From Clostridiales bacterium Firm_14 (lineage in GTDB: Bacteria; Bacillota; Clostridia; Saccharofermentanales; Saccharofermentanaceae): a stretch of 64,000 nucleotides of DNA. A model generated the notes under the pieces. It saw only the letters and a program-made list of their open reading frames with translations. It ran no database searches and was not told the origin of the DNA. The stretch covers positions 96,412 to 160,411 of the forward strand of contig LVAT01000009.1 of assembly GCA_001604135.1 (NCBI GenBank), in the 5' to 3' direction. This document shows, piece after piece, positions 17,429 through 26,532 of this stretch (position 1 is its first letter; each line of letters begins with the position of its first letter). Both the position numbers and the translations under genes were made by a program.

Positions 17429-18778
17429 ATGAAGAGCAAAAGAATCTTAAGTTCTATCCTCGCCCTCTCAATGCTTCTGCCGATGGCTGCATGCGGTCAG
17501 AAGAAGACTGAGACGCCCTCCATCGAAGGCTATAACCTTCTCTGGAGCGACGAGTTCGAAGGCAAAGAACTTGATGAGACTAAGTGGAACAGAGAGACTC
17601 ATGAACCCGGCTGGACCAACAACGAGCTGCAGGAATACACAAATTCCGATGAGAACATCTTTGTTAAGGACGGCAACCTCGTTCTGAAGGCCATCAAGAC
17701 CGAGAAGAACGGCAAGCCTTATTACACGTCCGGCAAGGTACAAGGTTGGAACAAGACCCAGTTCCAGTACGGCAAAGTAGTTGTTTCCGCCAAAGTTCCG
17801 GAAGGCCAGGGTCTGTGGCCCGCCATCTGGATGATGCCCAACCAGGAATCCAAGTACGGTCAGTGGCCCAAGTGCGGCGAGATCGACATCATGGAATCTT
17901 TGGGCAACGACACGACTATCTCTTATTCAACAATTCACTATGGTGAACCTCACGCTGAGCAGCAGGGCACCATTGAGAAAAAGGGCGAAGAGAGTTTCTC
18001 TGCCAAGTTCCACGAATATTCAGTTGAGTGGGAACCCGGCGAGATGCGCTTCTACACTGACGGCGAGCTTGTCCTCACATGCAACGACTGGTTCACGGCA
18101 GTAGAAGGCGGCGATGATAAGCCTTATCCGGCACCTTTCGACCAGCCCTTCTATGTACAGCTGAACCTCGCAGTAGGCGGCAACTGGCCCGGCAATCCTG
18201 ATGCAACAACAGATTTCTCGAAGGCTGAATTCCTCATCGATTACGTCCGCGTATATCAGAAGGACGCTTATGATACCAACGTAACAAAGCCCCCTATGAC
18301 ATTCCGTGAAGCCCTTCCTGACGGCAACTTCATCCGCAACGGAGACTTCTCGGTAGCTGAGAACCTTGAGGACGACATCGACTGGAAGTTCCTTCTTTTC
18401 AACGGCGGCGAAGGCTCCGCTGAGATCAAGGACGGCGAGATGATCATCTACACACAGAACTATGGTACCGAGGAATACTCTGTGCAGCTCGTTCATCCCG
18501 ACCTCCCGATGCTGAAGGGGCACAAATACCGTGTCACCTTCGATATCCGTGCCGATGAAGCGCGAAAATGCATTGTCTGCGTTTCCGCGCCGAACGCCGG
18601 CTGGATCCGCTACCTGAAAGACACATCAATAGACCTCACGACCGAATGGAACACCTTCGTTTTCGAGTTCGAGATGAAGGACAAGGATGACAACAACGGC
18701 CGTCTCGAGTTCAACATGGGTAAGCACAAGGACACCGCGACTATCCATATCAAGAACGTCAGAGTCGAGGAGATCTGA
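17429..18778 (+). CDS. Secreted GH16 endo-beta-glucanase lipoprotein
   Basis: A 449-residue lipoprotein: signal peptide with lipobox MAAC (Cys22), then a GH16 catalytic domain (about 33-285). The catalytic signature EIDIMES has E151 as nucleophile and E156 as acid/base; WPAIWMMP and the terminal DYVRVYQ strand are also typical. The C-terminal 150 residues, from about 295, form a beta-rich domain of the CBM4/9-like type (NGDFS..., WNTFVFEFEM). GH16 enzymes of this branch cleave beta-1,3- or mixed-linkage glucans. It sits on the cell surface, divergent from an AraC regulator. AGGAGG precedes the ATG. Domain call firm; exact linkage unknown. Confidence 0.92.
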   Translation: MKSKRILSSILALSMLLPMAACGQKKTETPSIEGYNLLWSDEFEGKELDETKWNRETHEPGWTNNELQEYTNSDENIFVKDGNLVLKAIKTEKNGKPYYTSGKVQGWNKTQFQYGKVVVSAKVPEGQGLWPAIWMMPNQESKYGQWPKCGEIDIMESLGNDTTISYSTIHYGEPHAEQQGTIEKKGEESFSAKFHEYSVEWEPGEMRFYTDGELVLTCNDWFTAVEGGDDKPYPAPFDQPFYVQLNLAVGGNWPGNPDATTDFSKAEFLIDYVRVYQKDAYDTNVTKPPMTFREALPDGNFIRNGDFSVAENLEDDIDWKFLLFNGGEGSAEIKDGEMIIYTQNYGTEEYSVQLVHPDLPMLKGHKYRVTFDIRADEARKCIVCVSAPNAGWIRYLKDTSIDLTTEWNTFVFEFEMKDKDDNNGRLEFNMGKHKDTATIHIKNVRVEEI

Positions 18779-18856
18779 TCAAGTCAGTTAAGCGCCGGCC
18801 TTTGTCATTCTAAGCCACTTATGATCAGCCGGAGCTTTTCTTGAATATTTAGCCAA

Positions 18857-18895
18857 ATGGCAGGAGACCCCCATTCTCCTGCCATTTTCTTTTTT
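18857..18895 (+). terminator. Rho-independent terminator after the GH16 gene
   Basis: A perfect ten-base stem TGGCAGGAGA/TCTCCTGCCA (18858-18884) with a seven-base loop, followed by a T-rich run. Confidence 0.9.
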
Positions 18896-18959
18896 GAAGA
18901 GAGCACCGCCGCCCGGCTTGTCAGCGCAGTTCACTGTAATTCATGGGCTTTTTTTAGGG

Positions 18960-18997
18960 CAACAATTATATAAAACGGCGTTTTTATATAATTGTTG
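18960..18997. repeat. AT-rich 16-bp inverted repeat
   Basis: Arms CAACAATTATATAAAA (18960-18975) and its exact complement (18982-18997) flank a six-base loop. The outer seven bases CAACAAT recur at 19013-19019. It lies between two convergent genes, beyond the GH16 terminator. It is not followed by a clear T-run, so it may be a binding site or a small repeat element. Confidence 0.6.
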
Positions 18998-19025
18998 GGG
19001 GTCTAAAAAGGCCAACAATTACAGA

Positions 19026-19050
19026 CGGCACGGAAATCCGCTCCGTGCCG
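19026..19050 (-). terminator. Possible terminator of the DUF4003-like gene
   Basis: A nine-base perfect stem CGGCACGGA/TCCGTGCCG with a seven-base loop lies 30 bases past the stop of the minus-strand gene. The T-tract is poor, so termination here is uncertain. Confidence 0.5.
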
Positions 19051-19079
19051 CCCTTGATCGATCGATCTGTGAATTAATC

Positions 19080-20081
19080 TCAGTTGCTGTTCGCCGATGC
19101 TGAGCACATCATGATGACCATGATGGCGGTCTCTTCGGCAACGATCATGGCGATCGCGCTGTTTGTTACGACCGCCTGGCTTATCATGGCATCGGCAGTG
19201 TCTGCCTCTGAGCCGTAGACCTCGCCGGCAATGAGCGCAGCGAACATCAGGCGGGTCTTCTTGTCCATGCTGAGGCCTCCGAAGCCCTTGCTCTGCTTAA
19301 GGAAATCAGCGGCTTCGATGATCTCGCTTACGATCACGTCCGTTGATACGCTGACGTTAAGGAGCGTGGCGAGAGCCGGGAATTCGAGGTATGTGCCGAA
19401 CTTGGAGCCGTGCTCTTTGAACGCCTTGAAGATCTCAGCGATCTTGTCGCACTTGGCTCTCATGTCGCCTTCGTTAAGCGCCAGGATCTGCGACAGCGCC
19501 TGGATGGAATTGGACTCGGCCTTGAGCTTCAATTCCTTCTTGGTGTAGGTATAGCACTCTTCCATATCGTTTATTATCGAATCGATGTCGCGGTCGGTCA
19601 TGGCAAGGAGCGCTGCCAGCGCGAGGTCCTCTGATGATGTAAGGATCGGGTGCTTTTTGCTCATGATCTTCAATATCTCATCGGTCCTGTCCTTGATTGC
19701 TTCGGCATCAGCCTTGCGGCCGCGGTCGACGATTATCATGGCGGTGAGCACCATGTAGGTGTCTTCGAAGATCTTTCCCTTCATCAGGACATTGAAAACT
19801 TCAATTACATCATCGATATACTGCTCAGGATCTGACGCCATCGCCATTCTTGCGAGTATGACGATCTCCGTCGCATCTCTAAAAGCAGAGAAAACGCCGG
19901 CCTTCTTCTTCAGGATAGCCCTTGCGTCCTTCATCTTCCCGATGTCGGCTGCCTTGCCGCTGCTTGCGAAAAGAAGGCTTGCTACGACCTGGCTTATTCC
20001 CATCTCGAAATAAAACCCCTTGTCGATCGCCTTCTTGTTTGCGGCCAATAATTCTAGTTTGTTCGTAAATTCCGGATTCAT
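19080..20081 (-). CDS. DUF4003-like helical protein
   Basis: A 333-residue, mostly helical cytoplasmic protein resembling DUF4003 (PF13170), recognised from its pattern around VFSAFRDATEIVILARMAMASDPEQYIDDV. No catalytic motif is visible and the family has no known function. I chose the ATG at 20081 because GGAG lies at good spacing; an in-frame ATG 57 bases upstream lacks one. The last residues are Ala/Met-rich and include a hydrophobic stretch. It is divergent from the two-component system, separated by a long inverted repeat. Confidence 0.72.
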   Translation of the reverse strand: MNPEFTNKLELLAANKKAIDKGFYFEMGISQVVASLLFASSGKAADIGKMKDARAILKKKAGVFSAFRDATEIVILARMAMASDPEQYIDDVIEVFNVLMKGKIFEDTYMVLTAMIIVDRGRKADAEAIKDRTDEILKIMSKKHPILTSSEDLALAALLAMTDRDIDSIINDMEECYTYTKKELKLKAESNSIQALSQILALNEGDMRAKCDKIAEIFKAFKEHGSKFGTYLEFPALATLLNVSVSTDVIVSEIIEAADFLKQSKGFGGLSMDKKTRLMFAALIAGEVYGSEADTADAMISQAVVTNSAIAMIVAEETAIMVIMMCSASANSN

Positions 20082-20148
20082 CTTTATTCTCCATTCCCCA
20101 AATTTCTTGAATATAGATATTTTATCATTTTCTCCCAAGCGGGATGAG

Positions 20149-20220
20149 AAATTCTATTCAGAGCCGCGAGTTCCGCAGGCGAAGCCGAGGACCTGTCCGA
20201 AGCGGCGCTGAATAGAATTT
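20149..20220. repeat. 19-bp near-perfect inverted repeat with structured loop
   Basis: Arms of 19 bases (20149-20167 and 20202-20220) pair with one mismatch. The 34-base GC-rich loop contains a smaller GGC-GAA-GCC hairpin. It lies between divergent genes, upstream of the histidine kinase. The right arm is followed by TT only, so it is a weak terminator at best. It could be a small interspersed repeat or a cis-acting RNA. Confidence 0.6.
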
Positions 20221-20317
20221 TCCAAATGTACATAAGATTTACACAACCGGGACTTATACTCCAAGTATCCGAAGCGAAACATATGGGAAATGGGTCGCAA
20301 ATAGGAGGATAATAGGA

Positions 20318-21838
20318 ATGAAGAAGACTTACATCAAGATGACGGCGCTTATCTGTTCATTGATCCTGGTCGTAATGGTGCTGGGGATAGCACTGTTCAC
20401 ACACATTCAGGTAAGCACCGAGAACCAGCGTTGTTTGAACTACATCCTGCTTTCCATGCGTGACCAGATCAAAGAGATTAATCTGTCGTACGATAACTTG
20501 GACTCATACATGGCAAGCTACAAAGGCTTTCAGTTTTTCGAGAGAACAGCAGACGAGAACATAGGTTACTACGGCAAGTGCACCTGGACGTGGAACCAGT
20601 TACACTTTACCCGGACGTTGGATTCAACTGATTTCCAGCATGGTTCCGCCATCATCAGTTCAAACGGTTCGCATATTCTGGAGGTCGGTTTTACGAAGAA
20701 CAGTGACGCAAACACTGAGGATTTCATTGTCGTCCTCTACCGCAGTACGGTTGGGGCTTCTGCTGATACAACTGAAGAAGTGATCTTTGAAGACAGTAAC
20801 CTTCAGGGAGTCACAGGCGTCATGACCCATGTTGATTATGTGCCGTCGGATGAGAATGATATGTACCCGTTAGATGCCGAAGCCAAAGCAAGGTACGATT
20901 ATCTGTGCTCAACGCCGGGAGCATCGTTTTATGGCGACCAGCTCGGCTGGTTTACATCTTATCTGGCATATGACACGACGCAAGAACTGGACAACGGCAA
21001 ATTCACCATAAGGAACGAAGACGTGTTCGTATTCCATCCGTTTGCAACGGTCGTCCAAAACTACATGTATGTTTATATCCTGTTCTTCATCGTGCTCGTC
21101 ATACTTCAGGCTCTCACGATCTTCATGATGCGCAGGATGTACGTTAACAGGGTGAACTACGAGGCGAGGACCAAGAACCTTACGAGGAGCTTTGCGCACG
21201 AGCTTAAGACGCCTCTCGCGGTCACCAAGTCTTATGTGGAGAACTGGGACATCATCAGCGAGGACGAACGCCCGGCGGTCACCGGGAAGATCACTTCCGA
21301 AGTCGAACACATGACAAAGATGGTAAATACCCTTCTGGACATCTCGAAAATGGATGCCGGCGATTTTAAGCTCAATCTGGAAGACGTCGAACTTTTCGAC
21401 CTCTCCAGAGTATGCTTCAGACACATGGAAGAACTTGCCAAGGAGCGCGGCATCGAGGTCAGCATCAGTGCGGACAAGGAGGACGGTGAATACACCGTTC
21501 AGGCCGATCTCGACATGATGAGAATGGTCATCTCCAATTTCATGTGCAATGCGATAAAATATGGTAAGAGCAAGGTCGAAGTCCTTCTGGTTAACGGCAG
21601 CAACAATGTTGCATTCAGGATAACCAACGATGGTGAGCCCATCAGCAAGAAGGATCAGAAGAAGATCTGGGATCTGTTCTACAAGAAGGACAAATCCGGT
21701 TCAGACCGCCTCTCCAGCTCCGGTGTCGGCCTCGCTGTCAACAAGAGCATCCTGGAGATCCACAAGGCAAAGTTCGGCGTGGAGAGCAGTGCTGCCGGAA
21801 CGACATTCTGGTTTGAGATGAAAAAGGCAAAAGAATGA
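20318..21838 (+). CDS. Sensor histidine kinase
   Basis: A 506-residue membrane kinase. A helix at about residues 7-29, an extracytoplasmic sensor domain of about 215 residues and a second helix near 246-270 precede the dimerisation domain. The phospho-acceptor is H294 in SFAHELKTPLAV. The ATPase domain has the N-box NFMCNAIKYG and a G-box SSGVGLAVNKSI. It overlaps the response regulator gene by four bases. TAGGAGG precedes the ATG. The signal is unknown; the gene neighbours suggest envelope or surface-protein control, which is inference. Confidence 0.94.
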   Translation: MKKTYIKMTALICSLILVVMVLGIALFTHIQVSTENQRCLNYILLSMRDQIKEINLSYDNLDSYMASYKGFQFFERTADENIGYYGKCTWTWNQLHFTRTLDSTDFQHGSAIISSNGSHILEVGFTKNSDANTEDFIVVLYRSTVGASADTTEEVIFEDSNLQGVTGVMTHVDYVPSDENDMYPLDAEAKARYDYLCSTPGASFYGDQLGWFTSYLAYDTTQELDNGKFTIRNEDVFVFHPFATVVQNYMYVYILFFIVLVILQALTIFMMRRMYVNRVNYEARTKNLTRSFAHELKTPLAVTKSYVENWDIISEDERPAVTGKITSEVEHMTKMVNTLLDISKMDAGDFKLNLEDVELFDLSRVCFRHMEELAKERGIEVSISADKEDGEYTVQADLDMMRMVISNFMCNAIKYGKSKVEVLLVNGSNNVAFRITNDGEPISKKDQKKIWDLFYKKDKSGSDRLSSSGVGLAVNKSILEIHKAKFGVESSAAGTTFWFEMKKAKE

Positions 21839-22521
21839 CAGACTTGAGAAATTCATATAAACTCCTAATAGCGGAAGATGATGTGTCCCTGAGGCACATC
21901 ACTTCTGCTTTTTTCGCAAATAACGGTTTTGAAGTAGACCAGGCCTCCGACGGCATAGAAGCCTGCGGTCTTATCAGAGAGAACCGCTACGATGCGATAA
22001 TCCTGGACATCATGATGCCCGGCAAGGACGGCATTGAGGTCTGCAGATTCATAAGGACTTCCTATGACGTTCCGGTCATCTTCCTCACCGCTTTAGGCAC
22101 TGAGACCGACATCATCGAAGGCTATTCCGTCGGCGCCGACGAATACGTGACCAAGCCCTTCTCCACGAAGCTCCTCCTCGCGAAGGTAAATGCCCTTATA
22201 AAGCGCTACAGGGGCCTTCTTGTGAAGGACGGCCGCATCATAATAGACGATCTCGTAATCGAGCCCTTCAAGCGCGTGGTAAGCGTCGGAGGCAGGCGTC
22301 TGGACATATCTCCCAGAGAATATGAGCTCCTGCTGTATTTCGTCGAGAATAAGGAGCAGGTCTTATCCCGCGACCAGATCCTCGATGCCGTATGGGGCCA
22401 GGATTTCATCGGCTACGACAGGGCCGTCGATACCTACGTCAAGAAGCTCCGCCAGACCTTAGGTCCTGCAAGTTCCCACATTGAGACCGTGATAAAGAGC
22501 GGTTACATGTGGAAGAACTAG
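21835..22521 (+). CDS. OmpR family response regulator
   Basis: A 228-residue regulator. The receiver domain has acidic residues EDD (14-16), phospho-acceptor D58 in AIILDIMMPG, and Lys in TKPFS. The C-terminal winged helix ends RAVDTYVKKLRQTLG...IETVIKSGYMW, as in OmpR/PhoB DNA-binding domains. It is translationally coupled to the kinase gene and would be phosphorylated by it. Confidence 0.95.
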   Translation: MTDLRNSYKLLIAEDDVSLRHITSAFFANNGFEVDQASDGIEACGLIRENRYDAIILDIMMPGKDGIEVCRFIRTSYDVPVIFLTALGTETDIIEGYSVGADEYVTKPFSTKLLLAKVNALIKRYRGLLVKDGRIIIDDLVIEPFKRVVSVGGRRLDISPREYELLLYFVENKEQVLSRDQILDAVWGQDFIGYDRAVDTYVKKLRQTLGPASSHIETVIKSGYMWKN

Positions 22522-22549
22522 ATACCCTCACCAATCAAGTTTTTACAAG

Positions 22550-22575
22550 GCTGTCCCGCTTTGGGGGCAGCTTTT
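22550..22575 (+). terminator. Probable terminator of the two-component operon
   Basis: GCTGTCCC pairs with GGGGCAGC (one G-U pair) around a six-base loop and is followed by TTTT. It lies about 30 bases after the regulator stop. Confidence 0.6.
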
Positions 22576-22812
22576 CTGTCTGCTTTATAAACATTTAATC
22601 GTTCGTTTTCTTACTGTTTACACTGCGCCGGTTATTTCGAAAAACCTCTTCTGTAATCTGTAATTATCGAAATACGCATCACACAAAAGACCACAGTTTG
22701 TCATAAAACAAACAATAAAATGCGGTATTGTGTAAGAAGTATTAAAATTATTTTGAGAAAATGCCTGTATTACTAAGCCGCTTTTTGGAGTAAAGGATTT
22801 GGAGGCTAAAGC

Positions 22813-25089
22813 ATGAAGAAGTTATTGATCAGACTTACCGGCTTAATGGTAACCGCTGCAATCGTGATGTCCTGCAGCGGAATCGCATTTGCTGACGAGA
22901 CCGAAGGCGTAGATAACAGCACCGGTATCACAACAGAAGAACCGGCTGAGATCCCTGACGAAGAAGAACCAGATAAGGCACCTGCCGCAGATGAATCTCC
23001 CGCGCCCGCTGAGGAGGATCCTTCTAAGGAAGACTCTCAGACACCCGCCGAGGTTGCTGACGGAAAGTCTGCGGAAGATCCCGTCAAGGATGATAAAGCA
23101 CCGGCAGAGACCACTATTGAGACCGCGACTATCGACGTTAAGCCGGCTCTTGATAATGAGGCTCTTGCAGAAGGCTATATCAATAAGGTTTTCGGCACCT
23201 CTGCGAAGAAGCGCTCCAGATCCGCCTTTGACTATGAGTCCCTGTTTGAAGAAGAGCAGGCCTTGAACGTTTATAAGCTTATGCTCTATCACGTCTCAAA
23301 TCTTGCTGCCGGCACAGGGGCTCACACTTTGTTAGAGCTGCCTGAGAACACTTTGGTCCTCACTTACAGTGCAAGCGACCTCGGGGTCAGCAACTTCAAC
23401 AGTCAACAAAATATTAATACCGCAAAAGCAGCCATGGGCGGTTATGTCGGCAATATAATGAACGTACTGCTCCAGTCAAACCCCTATGAACTCTATTGGT
23501 ACAATACGACAAAGGGTTTAAGCTATTCTTTCAGCACTGTTAACAGTGGAGACACAATAACTTTTAACATTAAGTCTTTTGTTTTCAGTGTCTCGAAAGA
23601 ATATCAGCTCAATAATGACGAGTATTCCGTTAACCCTGCTTATGGCGCTAATGCATTGGCAGCCCGCGATAATGCGCTGGATATCGTTGCCATCTACTCG
23701 GAACTGGACGACTATAATAAGCTCAAGGCTTATAAGAACAAGATCTGTGAACTTACTGACTACAATGAAGACGCCATAGTTCCCTCATATGACATGAACT
23801 ATATGAATCCCTGGCAGATGGTCTGGGTCTTCGACGGCGATCCGGATACCAAGGTAGTATGCGAAGGTTATTCGAAAGCATTCCAGTTCCTCTGCGACAG
23901 ATCGCATTTCCGGAGCAATGAAGTATACGCTTTATCGGTCACGGGCTTTAATAATGGCGAACGACATATGTGGAATGTCGTCCATATGGAGGATGGAAAT
24001 TATTATCTCGTTGACGTAACAAACTGCGATACAGGCTGGAATCTTTTCTTAAGAGGCAAGAACGCCGGCGTGGCAAACGGTTATCATATCAATACCAAAT
24101 ACGGCGAGGTTTTCCAATATGTATACGACGGAGATACCATGATGCCTGATCTGGCTCTGCAGAACTATACATATGTTCCGAATCCCGGTCCTGTAACCGA
24201 GCCGGTGATCACCAATCAGCACGCCATGATCCTCGCAGGCAAGCTCGGTCTGAAATTCCTTGTGGATTTCCCCGATAACTATGACGGATCAGATTGCTAC
24301 ATCATCTTCATATCTTCTAACGGAAGGACAAGCAGGGTTAACTACAGCGAATCTGAGACCGGTGAAGACTTTGGAAACAAGAGAGCCTTTATTTTCTACA
24401 TGAATCCGCTTGAACTGGCAGATACCGTAACGGCTGTTCTGCACTATGGAGAAGATAAGACATGTGTCGATGTATATTCAGTTGTCAGCTATATCAGCGA
24501 TATCAAGAACAGTTCTTTGAGCAGCGACTTTAACCTTTTGAACCTGGTATATAAGCTTCAGGCATACGGCTACTATCTGCAGAATTCCGGCTGGAGTGAT
24601 GCCAGGACACATGCTGCCATACCCTATCCGTTTACTGACCTGATAGAAGATTCGCTCCCTAAGACCATAATAACTGACGAAAGCCTGAGTTATACTGTGA
24701 ACAAGGTCAGCAGCTATAATTACTCGATCAGCGGAAACTCATTGATCGCTGACGTAAGGTTTGCTCTTACCCTTAATTCACAGACTGAACTCAGAGTAGC
24801 GGTAAAGCCCGCAGCAGGCGTAACGGTTGCATCTGACACGACCGGGTACAGCATTACGAACATCGGCGGAGACGATTATTACGTATTCACGATAAAAGAC
24901 ATCGGACCTAAGAGGCTTGGCAATAATCAGGTCATAGTGATCAACACAGATCAGGGCGAGGTCAGGATCAACGTTCCGGTAATGTATTATGTAAAGCAGG
25001 TGTTGGGAAGCAGTTCTTTCGCGACCGCAGAGAAAAATGCCATGATCGCATATTACAATTACTATGATGCGGCAATGAGATACAAATAA
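22813..25089 (+). CDS. Secreted transglutaminase-like protein with shared C-terminal module
   Basis: A 758-residue exported protein. The signal peptide ends near AFA (residue 27), and an acidic Pro/Glu/Ala-rich spacer follows (28-105). A transglutaminase-like domain (about 285-430) has the triad Cys350 in VVCEGYSKAF, His385 in ERHMWNVV and Asp401 in YYLVDVTN. This fold covers peptide crosslinkers and proteases. Residues 468-600 (LAGKLGLKFLVDF onward) match a module in the two large LRR proteins at 39 and 46 kb. The C-terminal end (IAYYNYYDAAMRYK) also resembles theirs. There is no LPXTG anchor. A 34-residue peptide gene starts 22 bases after the stop. Enzyme substrate unknown. Confidence 0.85.
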   Translation: MKKLLIRLTGLMVTAAIVMSCSGIAFADETEGVDNSTGITTEEPAEIPDEEEPDKAPAADESPAPAEEDPSKEDSQTPAEVADGKSAEDPVKDDKAPAETTIETATIDVKPALDNEALAEGYINKVFGTSAKKRSRSAFDYESLFEEEQALNVYKLMLYHVSNLAAGTGAHTLLELPENTLVLTYSASDLGVSNFNSQQNINTAKAAMGGYVGNIMNVLLQSNPYELYWYNTTKGLSYSFSTVNSGDTITFNIKSFVFSVSKEYQLNNDEYSVNPAYGANALAARDNALDIVAIYSELDDYNKLKAYKNKICELTDYNEDAIVPSYDMNYMNPWQMVWVFDGDPDTKVVCEGYSKAFQFLCDRSHFRSNEVYALSVTGFNNGERHMWNVVHMEDGNYYLVDVTNCDTGWNLFLRGKNAGVANGYHINTKYGEVFQYVYDGDTMMPDLALQNYTYVPNPGPVTEPVITNQHAMILAGKLGLKFLVDFPDNYDGSDCYIIFISSNGRTSRVNYSESETGEDFGNKRAFIFYMNPLELADTVTAVLHYGEDKTCVDVYSVVSYISDIKNSSLSSDFNLLNLVYKLQAYGYYLQNSGWSDARTHAAIPYPFTDLIEDSLPKTIITDESLSYTVNKVSSYNYSISGNSLIADVRFALTLNSQTELRVAVKPAAGVTVASDTTGYSITNIGGDDYYVFTIKDIGPKRLGNNQVIVINTDQGEVRINVPVMYYVKQVLGSSSFATAEKNAMIAYYNYYDAAMRYK

Positions 25090-25111
25090 AAAAATGCTGG
25101 AGGATAAAGTA

Positions 25112-25216
25112 ATGGAAAGATACGATGAACTGGATCTTGAGATCATTGAATTTAAGTCAGCGGACATTATTATCTGCAGCGATGAAGGCAGTATTAATAC
25201 TCCTTGGGTCGGATGA
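25112..25216 (+). CDS. 34-residue acidic peptide, member 1 of a three-member family
   Basis: A short reading frame with GGAGG nine bases before its ATG, ending just before a strong terminator. An in-frame ATG at 25094 would add six residues, but the ribosome binding site favours 25112. Key residues are Y4, E6, L7, F14, D18, I20, S23, D24 and E25. The same pattern, with identical spacing, occurs in the peptides at 42631 and 43109. Each follows a secreted protein with the same C-terminal module. There is no signal peptide, no Cys pair and no membrane helix. Function unknown. Confidence 0.78.
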   Translation: MERYDELDLEIIEFKSADIIICSDEGSINTPWVG

Positions 25217-25244
25217 TCTCAAACAGATAAGTTATCAACAGCTG

Positions 25245-25283
25245 AAAAGGGGCCTCCTCATATCTTTGAGGAAGCCCCTTTCC
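25245..25283. terminator. Bidirectional terminator after the peptide gene
   Basis: AAGGGGC-n-TCCTCA pairs with TGAGGA-n-GCCCCTT (one mismatch), flanked by A's and T's. It can serve the peptide operon and the convergent lipoprotein gene. Confidence 0.8.
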
Positions 25284-25314
25284 GCTTGGAGAAAGTATTT
25301 TGGTATTGATCTTA

Positions 25315-26280
25315 TCAATCAATGCCCGAGATTGTTATGATATGGATCTCAGGGACGTGATCTGTTAAAGCGGAGCAGTCCTGCATCCATATCTGACCGG
25401 AACCGAAGCAAAGACCATGACTGTTTCCGAACATGTCTTTGCAGGTCTCGGCCTCCATATCCTTACGGTCTTCGGCACATACCTTTTTGCCCTTGACCGC
25501 TTTGTCATAAGCTGCTTCGTCCTCAGCAACGACGCCGCCGACGTTAACGGGATACTTTATATATTTCTTAAGTCCTTCCCAGTCTTCGGCAAGATAAAGC
25601 TTGCGGACCTCAGAAGCGGTCTTCTCGACGGATTCCTTATCCATATTAGTGAAAACCCTATAGAAGTCCTTGTCGCCTTTATCTGTGTCTTTATCCGCAG
25701 CTGTGTTCTTATCTTCGGCGGGCGCATTAGCGCTGTTTGCTGAGTCCTTGTCGAGCTGGAAGATCTTGCCGTTAGCAATGTCTTCCTTCTTGTCGGTCCA
25801 TGTTACGGAATCGCCCGAAATGCTGAACAGGAAAGTGCCTGTTCCGTCGGAATATACGGTCTCCTCCGTGTCGATCACGTCGACATCCTTGTAGACAACG
25901 TTCTTCTTAACGCAGTCGGTATATTCGATGCAGTAGCTGGCGCTGTCGTATGAGCCCGTCATGGTCCATTCTTCAGCCGAATTGTAGCTTCCGGACCACC
26001 CTGCCTTGATATTTACTTTGTCTCCCTCGCCCTTCTCGAAAGAAATATAGCATCTGTCACTATAGTATTTGCCGTTGAAATTGAAGGGCTCACCCGGCTG
26101 GCTTATGCTCACATCAGGTATGAGATTGTCTTCAGATACAGGCAGTTCGCTCTCCTTTGCATCGGTCTTGTCCTCAACGTCTGAAGCGCCGTTAGCACCG
26201 GTCTGAACACTTGCTGCACACGCGGTCATGGAGAGCAGTGTGCATGCTGATAAAACTGCGCAGATCATCTTATTTTTCAT
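25315..26280 (-). CDS. Lipoprotein of unknown function
   Basis: A 321-residue lipoprotein with lipobox MTAC (Cys21). The N-terminal domain (about 50-170) is beta-rich with many aromatic residues, then an Ala/Asp/Lys linker (about 175-200) leads to a C-terminal domain of about 120 residues that resembles small NTF2/DUF4878-like folds. That last point is a weak impression. No catalytic motif. GGAAGG lies upstream of the ATG. It is a single gene between terminators. Confidence 0.7.
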   Translation of the reverse strand: MKNKMICAVLSACTLLSMTACAASVQTGANGASDVEDKTDAKESELPVSEDNLIPDVSISQPGEPFNFNGKYYSDRCYISFEKGEGDKVNIKAGWSGSYNSAEEWTMTGSYDSASYCIEYTDCVKKNVVYKDVDVIDTEETVYSDGTGTFLFSISGDSVTWTDKKEDIANGKIFQLDKDSANSANAPAEDKNTAADKDTDKGDKDFYRVFTNMDKESVEKTASEVRKLYLAEDWEGLKKYIKYPVNVGGVVAEDEAAYDKAVKGKKVCAEDRKDMEAETCKDMFGNSHGLCFGSGQIWMQDCSALTDHVPEIHIITISGID

Positions 26281-26532
26281 TAGTTCACCATTCCTTCCGT
26301 CCTTTCAGGACATTACTTTGGCAGCAATTATTATCCCCGCTGCAAGGTTTGTATTGTACCCCGTAAGGTTTTCGAGATTGGGCTAAAACCGTGGCAAAAA
26401 AAGGTGAAAATGAAGGCGTAACGGAAAAGACATTTAAGAGATGATATAATCAAATCGTGTTTATCTTTTATGGTTCAAATGTATTCTGCAGCGGCAGGTT
26501 GTAGAATAGTAATTTGTAAGGGGGAAGTAACC

